Translations under genes and position numbers: made by a program
Assembly (NCBI GenBank): GCA_964016885.1
Contig: OZ024743.1
Location: 169,624,333 to 169,688,332, forward strand
DNA length: 64,000 bases
Reading direction: 5' to 3'
Source of the DNA: Eledone cirrhosa
Lineage: Eukaryota > Mollusca > Cephalopoda > Octopoda > Eledonidae
In this document: positions 21,481 through 31,569 of the stretch, piece by piece
Position numbering within the stretch: the stretch's first letter is position 1
How the letters are laid out: every line of letters starts with the position of its first letter
The notes under the pieces: generated by a model
Databases searched by the model: none
Seen by the model: the letters and a program-made list of their open reading frames with translations, nothing else
Told to the model about the DNA's origin: nothing

Positions 21481-21860
21481 GCGATGATACAGGACTGAGA
21501 CCTCTGGTAATATGTAGTAATACAGAAGACCCAACGTCCCACAGGTACAAGCCAAAGCTGAAGCATACAAACAGTATGCCCCCAGCCCCCTTCCACTGTA
21601 AAGTGGCCGCGAAAGTGTCACGATAAAAAGCACCCAGTCCACACTGTCAAGAGGTCATGTAGGCGCCACAGTAAAAAAGTACCCAGTACTCACTATAAAT
21701 GAGGTTCATGTCAGAAAGTGCATCCAGCTGTAGAAATCAAGCGAAAATCAGTTCTGTATGAGCAAGACATGGTCACTTGACCTGGCATTGCTCACAACAG
21801 GACAACCCATCTAACCCATGCTAGCGTGGAAGAATGGATGTAAAACAGTGATGATGAACG
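20435..21860 (+). mobile_element. RTE-like LINE with PHD-type finger, copy a
   Basis: This is a 5'-truncated LINE starting inside the RT and ending in the conserved tail GCTAGCGTGGAAGAATGGA.GTAAAACAGTGATGATGA. It is the plus-strand relative of 29128-31560 (minus), 39098-39985 (plus) and 54590-55660 (plus). The tail carries degenerate copies of a unit of about 48 bp (21600-21720) seen in the other copies. RTE assignment is by recognition of the RT wording VGVHQGSVLS. Confidence 0.8.
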
Positions 21861-22409
21861 AGCAAATACTTGATCTATGATTATCTACATTTGTTCGTAA
21901 GTATTAAATGATTTTTTTTATGTTTTAATGTATGTCTATTTGGTGAGATACACTAATATCGTTGTACTTTTCCGGAATACTCCTCTTTAATACTGCTATC
22001 TCGTCTCAATTAAAATTATGGGCATTATACTTTATATATTAAGAACCTTACTAACATAACTAACCTGTCATGAGAAATTGGCACTCCGTAGTACATGCTT
22101 ATATGCATGTGTGTATATATTAGTTGTACATATAGATGTAGCTTAGACTGTATGGTTTTGTATTGATAATATATTATTGCCTGTATTTTTGTATACAATG
22201 TCCTAATCCATATTTGAATATGTACATATGTGTAGTTTTTCTTCTGTGTATATATGTGGATGCATTTATGTAGTTATGTGCTATTGTGTGTATGTATGTA
22301 TGTATATGTATATGTGTATGTATATGTGTGTATGTATGTATATATATGTGAGTGTGTATCTATGTTTGGGTATATATATGTTTATATATATATATAATCA
22401 CTGTTGAGG
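21861..22409. other. Gene-free stretch: AT-rich with (GT/TA)n
   Basis: No coding or structured element can be supported. From about 22230 to 22400 it is a TATG/GTAT-rich microsatellite. Confidence 0.7.
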
Positions 22410-22940
22410 GATAGTCCTGGCTTCTTACTCTATTTTTTAATTCATATGTATCACATCCGCAACAACGCAGCACGCCTTTTTTCATCCCTATATTTTCCCC
22501 CTCGCTGTGACCTGTCTCTTTCTCTTCCCTTACTGCTATCCTCTTTCTCTCTCACCCTTCTCTCTCCTTGTACCTCTTACTTTCATTCACCCCTCTGCTA
22601 CTCACCCTCTCTCACTCCCACCCGTCTGATCCGTGTGAAATTCTTTTCTTGCTCACATTTCGCATGGCTTGGATATGTCTTTTGTCTTCTCGTTAATGAT
22701 GTGCCAGATCTTATGTTCACTTGTATCACTGACTTGATTTTTCACCCTTTACGTTACCTTACCATTCTTGTTTGTTTACATGTCTCTCTTTCTCCACCCA
22801 ATTCTTTTTATCCCAATAACTTTATTTAGTTATTGCTCGCGCTGGCCTGAGGTATATGATCTTTAATGCGAAGAAATACCTATGATGGCCAGATGACAGA
22901 TAGTCCTGGCTTCTTACTCTATTTTTTAATTCATATGTAT
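22410..22940. repeat. 42-bp perfect direct repeats bounding a 447-bp unit
   Basis: The 42 bases at 22410-22451 recur without a mismatch at 22899-22940, an offset of 489 bp. The interior is pyrimidine-rich and ends with a palindromic block at 22841-22887 (GGCC..GGTAT..ATACC..GGCC). It codes for nothing recognisable. It may be one unit of a tandem array or a non-autonomous element with short direct termini. Confidence 0.75.
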
Positions 22941-23633
22941 ATATCAAAAGTGGAAGAATATAATCAAATAGATATATAAGATGTAAATGTCAGCCACAGG
23001 AAAAAGCAAATTGCTCAATAATTATTTCATGCAAAATAAATGTTGAGAGAGAAGTGAGACTAGAGTTTATGAATAATTAGTGATATATACAGTATATTAT
23101 ATAGGAAATAAGCCGAGCATGTATATTCAAAATTAATTGGAGGACAATCAACCAACACTCATTAAAAATGTTTATTCATTTACAAATGTTTCTGGCACAA
23201 AAACACATTGAGTTAGCATTCAAAATCAAACGGCAAAATTTGTCCATTAATCAAAATTTGCAAACTCACAAATTTTTACACCATCTTCAGAATAAAAAAT
23301 CATAGTCAGCTAAAATAAAATCACACCAAGCAGTATACATCAACAATTTTAAAAATATATATTTGTTAAACAAGAAAATAAAATATTTCACTGTATTTAA
23401 AAGATAAACATGGCATCGGATGTCTCAGTTTGTTAAATGGTGATGACAATGATGATGATGATGATGGTGATATATATGTAGGTAATAATCTGTAGGTAAT
23501 AATGTGTGTGTATTTGTACATGCTAATAAAATTTTATTTTATATATATGGGTGTGTGTATGAGTATATATTTTTTCCTTTTTTTTTTGCATTGGTGAATA
23601 TATGTATGTGTATAATTTTGTTTACGTGTATCA
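22941..23633. other. Gene-free AT-rich stretch
   Basis: Ordinary AT-rich sequence with a short GATGATGATG run near 23440-23470. Nothing else seen. Confidence 0.6.
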
Positions 23634-23895
23634 TCATCATCATCATCATCATCGTTTAACGTCCATTTTCCACACTAGCATGGGTCTGGACGGGAATTGT
23701 CCCACTTGAGACAAGATTGGTTGTCTTGCTCAGCACTATCTGGCGGGTTTTCTACGGCTGGATGCCTTTCCCAACACCAACCACGTTTACAGTGTGGACT
23801 GGGAGGTTTTTCCCGTGTTACCTACACGGTCACATTACAGCGTGGACTGTGCGTTTTTGTCGTGACACCTACACAACCTCATTTATTTAGGACTG
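23634..23895 (-). mobile_element. RTE-like LINE 3' tail fragment, copy b
   Basis: It starts with (CAT)n at 23632-23652, then TTTAACGTCCATTTTCCACA and CTAGCATGGG, then the GGCTGGATGCCTTTCCCAAC block and two degenerate units of a roughly 48-bp repeat. This is the complement of the 3' tail seen at 39700-39985. No coding part is present. Confidence 0.8.
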
Positions 23896-24141
23896 GAGCT
23901 TATATGTATAAATATATTTGAGTGTATATGAATTTATATATAGATGTATTATAAGTGTATCCAATGATATTGACTTGTTCTTCTTTTTGGTAAATATCAT
24001 CTTCGTTAAGAGAGTGGGTCTGGCTTTGTGCAGTGCCTTTGCTCACTATAAAAGCTTCACGGCACAGGCATTGCTATATATCTGGAGATCTCTCTGCACT
24101 TGTCATCGCATGGTACCATGGGCCCAGCACTATGTGTCAAT

Positions 24142-24225
24142 AATTGTCACAAGTGTAGTGTTTGTACCAGAGTTTTCAAGTCGCTGGCTGGACTAAAAAG
24201 TCACATTCGTTCAGCGCATTGGTAG
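24142..24225 (+). pseudogene. Orphan C2H2 zinc-finger remnant, probably a LINE C-terminus
   Basis: In one frame the plus strand reads CSVCTRVFKSLAGLKSHIRS followed by AHW and a stop at 24223-24225. The spacing C-x2-C-x12-H-x4-H is a proper C2H2 finger. It resembles the AGLKSH finger at about 62800-62865, which is part of a LINE C-terminus, so a retroelement origin is likely. Upstream sequence gives no extended frame. Confidence 0.6.
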
Positions 24226-24340
24226 GGGTTCTCCTACATGGATATAAAGTAGTGGTTGAACTCGAAAACGAATTGACAGCCACCATATATATATATTACT
24301 TCAAAATATTAATAAATATAGACATTCATGTGATCAAATA

Positions 24341-24406
24341 TATTTTATTATACATATTTCAGATATACTGAGCTATTTCAACAGTACGTCCTCATCAGAT
24401 AAAATA
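24341..24406 (-). ncRNA. Candidate type-I hammerhead-like motif, 3' of the Penelope-like element
   Basis: On the minus strand CTGATGA (24398-24392) and GAAA (24379-24376) are separated by 12 bases. An 8-base stretch just before CTGATGA (24406-24399) is perfectly complementary to 24348-24341, which would form helix I directly after a UA cleavage dinucleotide (24350-24349). Helix III is 3 bp. Helix II is weak (G.U, A-U, C-G). Penelope-like elements are known to carry hammerhead ribozymes in their terminal repeats. AT-richness makes a chance match possible. Confidence 0.35.
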
Positions 24407-24419
24407 AGTTGATGCTTGA

Positions 24420-25985
24420 TATACCTTGACTATGTTGATGGTTATAATTTAGTCATGGCAGTGATTAGTTATGACAAAACTCGATATTTATATACCTTAA
24501 GTTGAAACATGAAAAATTACATATAATACGTATGAGAATGAGTGCGTATGAGAATGTGTATAAAGATATATAAATAATTAATAATATATAATACGTAAAC
24601 TTCTATAACTGTTAAAAGTTTAAATAATAATAATATATTCATACCTCATTATTGTTGATAGTGTAAGTGATAGATCGAGATAGCAAATCATGCGGAAAGG
24701 GAGAAAAAGAGAAAAAAAGATTTGATCGTAGGAACAAGAGAAGGGAGAAATGATCAAATGATAGAGAGAGGAAACTAAATTAAATCGTATAGTCAAAGGG
24801 ACGGAAATATGTATTGTAACATGTAAATAGCGTATAATTAGATAGGGGGAAATAATAATGCTTGACCGTTTATTTTCAAATCTTAAGTTAATTGAAAATA
24901 GTCAATTAATCAAATGAACTAAGATTTTAGACTATAACATTTTAAAGGATTTATATTATTGTATTATATCTGAGTTCAAGCAAATGTAACGTGAAAGAGA
25001 TACATTTATGTCCATCATAACTCCAAATGTATTCACAAGTATATTAAAATCAAGAATATAATCAATATATTAGTAAAAAAAAACTTTAAATTAGAATGTT
25101 ATTAATAAGTTATAAAGCTTTATAAATGTATCTAATAAGATATTATTAAACCAGATTTATCTAGATATACACATTTATATAATTTATATATAGACTATAA
25201 ATTTTAAGGTTTAAGACGATATTATTCACTTATATGTAGTATAATTTCTGTTGAGAGTGTTATAAATTTAATTCAACTAGATTTTACATCAATTTAAGTA
25301 TACAAAACAAATTAATTCAACTTGGATCTAAGGAGACTTTTATACTATAAATGCATAATCATATCCTCATGAATCGTAAATAACCTTTCAAAGTAATTAA
25401 ACGGTTTACAAGCCTTGAATACATTAAAGGTATTGTAGCAGTGGCCTCCCTTGTTGTGACTCACAACCCCAATAGATTAACAACATCTAGACGGGAAGTA
25501 GAACCCTTTCTGTAACATCCGGTCAGAACCCTATAAAACTAACAACTTTAAGTTCTCACCCTCTCATTAGCCCTTCCGGCGCCTGGCCTTCGCCAGGCGT
25601 CTTCTGCCAGCCTGCGTTTGCCTGGCAATCAAAACGGTAACTACTAACTTTGCTTCATTCTTTCGTTTATTCATTGACATGTCAACTATACTGTTAAATT
25701 GTTGATTAAATATTATACACACAAGCCATGTCTCCTTCTTACATTCATACAACACAGTATCTTCGCTATAGTATCAAATATATAAGATATAAGATTTAGA
25801 AAATACGAAAACCAAAATTAAATGTATTTAAACAATGTAAGGGTCCTGCGTACTCAACAAAGATCAGGTTAAAACTTCCAATGTTAAGGTAGAAATCCTT
25901 AATCTAATATTAATAAATAATAAAAGCATTACAAGAATTTTTAATCTGAGACAATATTGTTTCACACTCAAAGTTATTAATAAAC
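24420..25985. other. Gene-free AT-rich stretch with one GC-rich hairpin
   Basis: This lies downstream of the Penelope-like ORF on its strand. It has no coding signal. The only distinctive part is 25437-25640, a moderately GC-rich island containing a perfect 8-bp stem with a CTTC loop at 25580-25599. Confidence 0.6.
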
Positions 25986-25987
25986 GT

Positions 25988-26370
25988 CTAAATTCTTTTC
26001 ACATTTATTGAATGTTTTTTCCTGATTTTTTGTGAAGCTTGGAATGTAGATGTAGCTTTGTGCAAGCAATTTGAGAATAATTCACTTTTTTTGTTAATTA
26101 ACTTATCATAATTAGTAATTATTAATAGGGTCCCCATATCACAAAGGTTGAAGTTAGGTGATATGGATGAGTCAATGTAGACTTGGCTATTGCAGAGTTT
26201 TGACCAAAATATTGAGTACTCTAAATGTTTGTCTTTCAAGGACCATATTAGTTGTGATAAAGAAGTGGAGAATTTCTTATCCGGATTCGAAAAAGAGTGC
26301 TTGTGATTCGAATATCTTAATTTAAAGCTCGATGAGGTTGCTCCTATATAGTTGTAGGTGATGTTATTTG
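25988..26370 (-). pseudogene. Penelope-like GIY-YIG endonuclease domain
   Basis: The minus-strand frame begins ANNITYNYIGATSSSFKLRY, carrying the YIG half of the GIY-YIG motif with the conserved catalytic arginine (KLRY) and the following NHKHSFSN and LSQLIWSLKD blocks. It ends with NKKSELFSNCLHKAT, typical of the family's C-terminus. The upstream GIY half is displaced by a SINE at 26370-26496. This domain would nick target DNA. The domain itself is unbroken over about 120 codons. Confidence 0.85.
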
Positions 26371-26496
26371 CCATTCTGAGTTCAAATTCCGCCGAGGTTA
26401 ACTTTGCCTTTCATCCTTATGGGGTTGATAAAATAAAGTACCAGTAATACACTGGGTAATTTGCAGGCCTTGTTCCAAAACTAGAAACAGTTATTT
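26370..26496 (+). mobile_element. 5'-truncated SINE inside the Penelope-like element
   Basis: It carries box B (CTGAGTTCAAATTCC), the body TTTGCCTTTCATCCTTA and GATAAAATAAAGTACCAGTA, and the tail CTAGAAACAGTTATTT. It lacks the box A head. It lies between the knuckle region and the GIY-YIG domain of the host element, in antisense to it. Confidence 0.85.
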
Positions 26497-26604
26497 GCTT
26501 TAACGGTACATTTATAAACTAGGTTCTTATCAAGACAATTATTTTGCAGAGGGCAATTCGATCTATTTCTGCAGTTACATTTCGATTTACTGTTATTATT
26601 ATAT
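26497..26604 (-). pseudogene. Penelope-like zinc-knuckle region
   Basis: The minus strand reads KCNCRNRSNCPLQNNCLDKN then LVYKCTV. This cysteine-rich block usually lies between RT and GIY-YIG in Penelope-like elements. It is bounded by SINE insertions on both sides, so it is an islet of host element. Confidence 0.75.
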
Positions 26605-26800
26605 GGATTGGCGGTGGATTGGCAGTATCGGTAGAGGGTCGGACGCCATGCTTTCCAGCATAGTTACGTCCCTTTACGATCTGAGTTCAAATCCCGCCGA
26701 GGTTGACTTTGCCTTTCATCCTTACGGGGTCGATAAAATAAAGTACAAGTAATGCACTGGGTAATTGCTGGCCTTGTGCCTAAAGTAGAAACAATTATTA
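26605..26800 (+). mobile_element. SINE, full-length copy 1 of a three-copy array
   Basis: Near full length, with box A (TGGCAGTATCGGTAGAGGGT), box B (CTGAGTTCAAATCC), body and 3' end AAAGTAGAAACAATTATTA. It is the sense-strand equivalent of the copies at 14501-14690 and 61800-61968 and almost identical to them. Confidence 0.9.
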
Positions 26801-27003
26801 TATGGATTGGCAGTATTGGTAGAGGGTCGGACGTATAGAGTATTGGTAGAGGCTTTGACGTATAGAGTTACGGCCCTTGCCATTCTGAGTTCATATCCCG
26901 CTAAGGTTAACTTTGCCTTTCATCCTTACGGGGTCGATAAAATAAAGTACCAGTAATGCACTGGGTAATTGCTGGCCTTGTGCCTAACGTAGAAACAATT
27001 ATT
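26801..27003 (+). mobile_element. SINE, copy 2, with internal duplication in the head
   Basis: The same family, starting at the 3' tail of copy 1. The tRNA-like head is disturbed: GTATAGAGT and GGTAGAGG.. elements are repeated (26831-26885). Box B is TCTGAGTTCATATCCCGC, with a change in the core. The body and tail (ACGTAGAAACAATTATTAT) are intact. Confidence 0.88.
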
Positions 27004-27007
27004 ATAA

Positions 27008-27203
27008 TTTAAAGGGCGGTGAATTGGCAGTATCGGTAGAGGGTCGGACATGCTTTCCAGCATAGTTACGTCCCTTTACGATCTGAGTTCAAATCCGACC
27101 GAGGTTAACTTTGCCTTTCATCCTTAAAGGGGTCGATAAAATAAAGTACCAGTAATGTACTGGGTAATTGCTGGCCTTGTGCCTAAAATAGAAACAATTA
27201 TTA
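27008..27203 (+). mobile_element. SINE, copy 3
   Basis: The same family with box A, box B (CTGAGTTCAAATCCGACC) and tail AATAGAAACAATTATTA. ATTATAATTTAAA occurs on both sides (27001-27013 and about 27200-27212), consistent with a target-site duplication from the Penelope-like host sequence. Confidence 0.88.
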
Positions 27204-28090
27204 TAATTTAAACTGTACACGTTATCATTGCTAATAGATGAAGGTGTACTGTTGTGAGTGCTTGAGTTAATGTTATTGTTATTCACAGTATCAATATTAT
27301 TGCTAATGTTAATATTGCCATTATCCCTAATTGTTTGTTGGTTATGATTAAGAATTCTACTATTTATTTTTGCAATGTTCTGTGCCATATTCATAGTTGT
27401 TGAGTATGATAGCTTAATTGTATGTCTATTGAATATAGAATGGTATTTATGTGTGCTGGGAAAGCATTTATCTAAAGCCTTAAAGAATAAATTTGCCAGG
27501 GGTGTTTTGATAGCTAAAGATGCGGGAGGTGCATACCAAATCACTGCTTTGGTTCTGATTTTTTTTCGAGATTTATTCACGACATTATCATTTTTATTTA
27601 TATTTAAATACTTTTTAGAGTCCGCTTTATTTATGTTATTCATATATTAACCTAATTTATAATTCGAATTAGTATTATCTAGATATTTAATATTATTTTT
27701 GTATCCTGCCTTATGTAATGCCTCATTATAATATCCAGCTTTTACATCAAAAATGGATTTATTAGCAGATAAGCTAGTTAAGCGTTTTTGAACACTATTG
27801 ACTATTGCATTTTTCACGGATTTTGGGTGATTTGAGTAATAGTTAACATAATTTAGGCTTTCGTTAGGCTTATGGAAGGGGTAATATAATCCTCAATTTA
27901 AATTAAGGGTGACATCAAGGAAGTTAACTAGTTTAGTGCTACTTTCAACTTCTAATTTGAGGTCATAATTTTTAAAGAATTCTATTATTGTTTTCTTAAT
28001 CCTATTTAGTTCTGTACTGCTATGCTTAATTACAGTAAATAAAATATCATCCCTATATAAACCACGGTAATCTCCGGCAATTTTCTATTT
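27204..28090 (-). pseudogene. Penelope-like RT, second half with YRDD box
   Basis: On the minus strand the frame from about 28090 reads KIAGDYRGLYRDDILFTVIK (YRDD, the RT catalytic box, about 28067-28056). It goes on through VNFLDVTLNLN, then a TGA near 27894, SVKNAIVNSVQKRL, a TAA near 27645, and the conserved KKIRTKAVIWYAPPASLAIK, ALDKCFPSTHKYHSIFNR block. It is one base out of frame with the upstream RT at 28090. An asparagine-rich stretch at its end (27204-27290) is where the SINEs inserted. Confidence 0.8.
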
Positions 28091-28900
28091 ACCATATTGA
28101 GGATAAAAATTCCCAGAAGATCGGTAATTTGTGCAGAGTCAGATGACCCCATGGTAATGTCAAAATTTCTATTTCTATCCGAGTGAGTCCAAAACTCATT
28201 ATTAAAATCAATTAGGGTTCTTCTAGCCGTTAATATGATATTAATTTCCTCGCTAGTTAGATCTGTATGTTTATAAGCATAAGACAAAGCCTTATTCAAG
28301 AGGTTAGGTGTAATAGATGAATAGTAACTTGCTATGTCCATTTCAATAAATTTGCGACTTTTCTTATTTTCTATATTTTTAAACCAGTCTATTACTTCAC
28401 TAGTGTCCTTCCATAAGCTTAGCTTTGACTTCAATTTCAATGTTGGTAAAATTCTATCAATAATATTTTTACTGATTACTCCAATGTCCGACTTAGATGG
28501 AGTTATCAGTCTAACCAGCAAGTCTTCTTCAAAATTTCTCTTGTGATCCTTAAAATTTATCCTCGGCTGTCTAGGTATAAAAGGTTCGGTCTTTCTCTCA
28601 ATTCCAAGATTGGCTATTATTTTAAACGCGTCATTATTGATATCTATTAGATCTTCAGATGGGGCCTTTCTATAATTCTTTCTCAGTACTTTTAAAATTA
28701 ACTCTTTATATTCCGTTTTTTCTATCCCATATAAGTTGTTGGTTTTGTCTGACTTCACCAGTATTTTATTTGCTTTTTTTATATCTATGATTTTTTTCCT
28801 TCAGACTTCTAAGGTTTTGTTGACCTTTATATGGGTTTTTCTTAAATGTTATCTTCTTTAGTATATTAAGAATTTCATTTTCAAAATCCTCCAGGAGTTT
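28030..28900 (-). pseudogene. Penelope-like N-terminal region and RT, first half
   Basis: The main frame (242 codons from 28758) carries INFKDHKRNFEEDLLVRLI then TPSKSDIGVISKNIIDRIL, KSRKFIEMDIASYYSSITPN (RT motif A) and FDITMGSSDSAQITDLLG (motif B), all typical of Penelope-like RT. Codons continue upstream to about 28900 in shifted frames (LNILKKITFKKNPYKG, DKTNNLYGIEK). It runs out of frame just before the YRDD box. Confidence 0.85.
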
Positions 28901-29334
28901 GTTTTATGGAGGATTTTTCATGGATTTGAAGATGTTTTCGAAATTATTGTTATTGCTTTTCCTTTTTGCTTCTTTGTTTTCAAAATGAAACGCACGCCAC
29001 CTCACTCTTCTTATAAAACATATCTTATAAAACATTTTGAAAACAAAGTCTAACTCCAGTGCATCAATTACTTGTGGAAGCTATTGGGGAAAAGCAGGAA
29101 ATATATATATTTATGTGTGAGTGTGTATATATATATATATCATCATCATCATCATCAACATCATCATCATCATTTAACGCCCGTTAGATGTGTTAGATGT
29201 GTTAGATGGGTTAGATGTGTTGTCCCTTTAGAGGCAAGTTGGGTCAGGTGACCTTGTCTCACTCATATAGAACTGTTTCTGGCTAGGTTTCTACGACTGG
29301 ATGCTCTTCCTAACGCCAACACAATGTGTACTGG

Positions 29335-29490
29335 GTGATTTTTGTCATGACTCCTACATGACCACTTTACAGTGTGGGCTAGGTGCTTTTTGTCGTGACA
29401 CCTACACGACCACCTTACAGAATGGACTGGGTGCTTTTTGTCATGACACCCACAGAACCACTTTACAGTGTGTGCTGGATACATTTTGTT
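29335..29490 (-). repeat. About 48-bp tandem repeat in the LINE 3' tail
   Basis: About three units of a 47-48 bp sequence, each with the core GGTGCTTTTTGTCRTGACACC (plus strand) followed by a CAC..CACTTTACAG block. Related degenerate units occur at 21600-21720, 23790-23880 and 39720-39815, so the repeat belongs to the element. Confidence 0.8.
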
Positions 29491-29959
29491 TACAGTGTAA
29501 GGGTGGGGGTGTAGGGGTTAAGACGTCCCTACTAGATGCATATTTGAGTCCGTGCTCATGGGAAGGCATGTCTTTTCTATTATTACCTAACACCAAAGAT
29601 CTCGATCCTGAGTCATTGTCTTTGAGAGATTCAATTGCGCAGGGTCAGCTTTTATCGCCTCATCCCAGGTCTTCCCACTCCACAGCTTCCATCAATTTTG
29701 ATCACCCTCCACTTTTTATACAACTGTCGTCCTTCATAAACATCACATGACCATACCAACGTAATCTCCTCTCTAACATACTGCAATTGATCCATCTTAT
29801 AACTAAATTTGTTCTCAGTTCATCTACGCTTTGTTCATGTATATTACTATTACACAACCATCAGAGCATACATGCTTCATTTCTTTTACAGGTCCTCTGC
29901 ACATTGTGCCTAAGTCTCACTGCCATGTAACATTGCTATTCATATACATGTATCGTGCA

Positions 29960-31540
29960 ATCTGCAATTCATTTAAACGGAAAAAACTTTTGTAGCTAGC
30001 ATTGGTGGTAGCTCTCTGAAATTTCTCCATCCAATTCTTACTCTAGCTACTGTACTTTCGGAACACCCTCCTCCACTGCTGATTTTGTCACCCAGGTAAC
30101 GGAATGTGTCGACTATTTCTATAGTACCATTTGGGCATTTGATGGAGCTAGTATCCTGTGGGCTCTTGCTACTTACTGCACCTGAGCATTGGCCACATAT
30201 AAAAACGTTCTTTGATAGCCTGCCTGTGATCTCCCTACATCTTTTATGTACCCATAGCTTGCATTTGGGACACAGAATTGAATTTCTACCTACCCCTTTC
30301 CTACACACTGGGCAAGGCCATTTCCCAGAGGGAATCTGGACCCTGTTTTTCTTTCTACATACTAGAACTTTAGTCTTTGAGAAGTTAACTTTAAAACCTT
30401 TTCATTCAAGGCCATACTTCCAGGTTTGGAATTTATTCGCTAATTCTGCCATAGATTCAGGTATGAGAGTTAGATCATCTGATTACAGAAGTTCCTTAAA
30501 CTTTTCTGTTATAGCCTGTAGGGCAATAATAAACATGAGGGGGATAAGGATAGAGCCTTGGGTGAACACCTACTTTTACGCTAAATTCTTCACTATATTC
30601 ATTGTAAATTCTAAACTTGCTGACTGTTCCTCTATACATGACTTGTACAGCTTTCACAAGCTTCTCATCTACTCCTAGTTTTCTAAGAGCCCACCAGATA
30701 TTGGAGTGGGAGACTCTGTCAAAGGCTTACTCCAAGTCAACAAAAGCTAAGTAGAGGGGTTTACTTTTAGCTAGCTACTCCTTTTGCAGTTGCCTCATGA
30801 GGAAGTGACCATCTGTTGTACTTTTACCTGGCACAAATCCAAACTGCATTTCATCAAGGTTAATTCGGTGCCTAATCAGCTGTGTGATAACGCTTTCGGT
30901 GACCTTCATGACCTGGTCAACTAACTTAATGCCTCTTTAGTTTTCTGTCTAGAGCATCTCCGTTGCACTTGTAGCAGTTTATGATGATGCTGCTACACCA
31001 GTCATTGAGTGTGACCCCATTCTGTATGAATTGGTTTACTATCTGGGTGACCATAGTATGTCCCACCATTCCAGATGCTTTCAGCATCTCAGCAACTCTC
31101 CCCAAAGGTCCAGTTGCCTTCCCTGTCTTCATATCTTTTTTTGCCTTACTTAATATATTACTACTAACTTGCACAACTGGTCCCTATGTTGGGTCAACTT
31201 GAGGCAAACTATCTTCATCCCATTCATTCTCCTCATTTAGCAGTCTTTCATAGTGGCATTTCCATGATACATTCTTTTCAACATCAGTGAGGGCAAGTAC
31301 ACACTTCTCCCCAACAATATTACAATTTTCTCTGACACACTGTTTTGCAATCCTGAACACCTCACACCTTTGATCCTCGCATTGCAGAGCATGTTTAAAT
31401 TTTTTATCTTCTGCTTCCCTTCTTGCAAGGTACACTTGTTGTGGAGCTTTTCTTTTAGCCACCAGGTAGTGTTCTCTACTTACTCCATTCCACCATTCTT
31501 TCCATGCCTGCCTTTTGGCCTTAGTTCTCTCCTCCATCCT
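29960..31540 (-). pseudogene. RTE-like LINE linker, RT and PHD-type finger (copy c)
   Basis: Minus-strand frames: 31184-31537 is a charged helical linker (KRQAWKEWWNGVSREHYLVA ... WKCHYERLLNEENEW). 30926-31174 is the RT start (KATGPLGRVAEMLKASG, GVTLNDWCSSIIINCYK). The palm is present in broken frames down to about 30400. 29973-30308 holds the finger CRKGVGRNSILCPKCKLWVH, KRC ... CGQC (C4HC3) and then DTFRYLGDKISSGGGCSEST. The polymerase would be inactive because of stops. The finger is well preserved. Confidence 0.8.
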
Positions 31541-31569
31541 ACTGTTTCACCGTAGTTACTAACGGTCTG

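Larger units (their letters stand above)
24300..28990 (-). mobile_element. Penelope-like retroelement with GIY-YIG endonuclease
   Basis: This is a minus-strand element with N-terminal region, RT, zinc-knuckle region and C-terminal GIY-YIG endonuclease, the domain order known for Penelope-like elements. It is interrupted by SINE insertions at 26370-26496 and 26605-27203. The 3' boundary is uncertain; a hammerhead-like motif on the same strand at 24341-24406 may mark a terminal repeat. Non-coding AT-rich DNA fills 24420-25985. Confidence 0.8.
29128..31560 (-). mobile_element. RTE-like LINE with PHD-type finger, copy c
   Basis: This is a minus-strand, 5'-truncated copy. The 3' end is at (CAT)n 29140-29172, followed inward by a long tail (29173-29960) and coding sequence up to about 31560. 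It is the longest coding stretch of this family in the window and shows the region upstream of the RT palm as well as the finger. Confidence 0.8.

Noticed and set aside
22404..22829. 141-codon Ser/Leu-rich frame
   Set aside because: It lies in a pyrimidine-rich tract inside the 489-bp repeat unit and has no domain.
22841..22887. A third hammerhead-like motif
   Set aside because: The pairing is good, but the CTGA is not followed by the required NGA and the GAAA box is misplaced.
22410..22940. LTR retrotransposon or solo LTR
   Set aside because: The direct repeats are only 42 bp, lack TG..CA ends, and the interior has no gag-pol or primer-binding site.
23918..24371. 92- and 69-codon frames overlapping the orphan finger
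   Set aside because: They are in other frames than the C2H2 motif and have no recognisable content.
26605..27203. Possible tRNA genes (box A and box B present)
   Set aside because: The heads are followed by conserved SINE bodies and TTA tails and show no complete acceptor stem, so they are SINE promoters.
29335..29490. CRISPR-like repeat-spacer pattern
   Set aside because: The units are contiguous tandem repeats without unique spacers, in a eukaryotic LINE tail.
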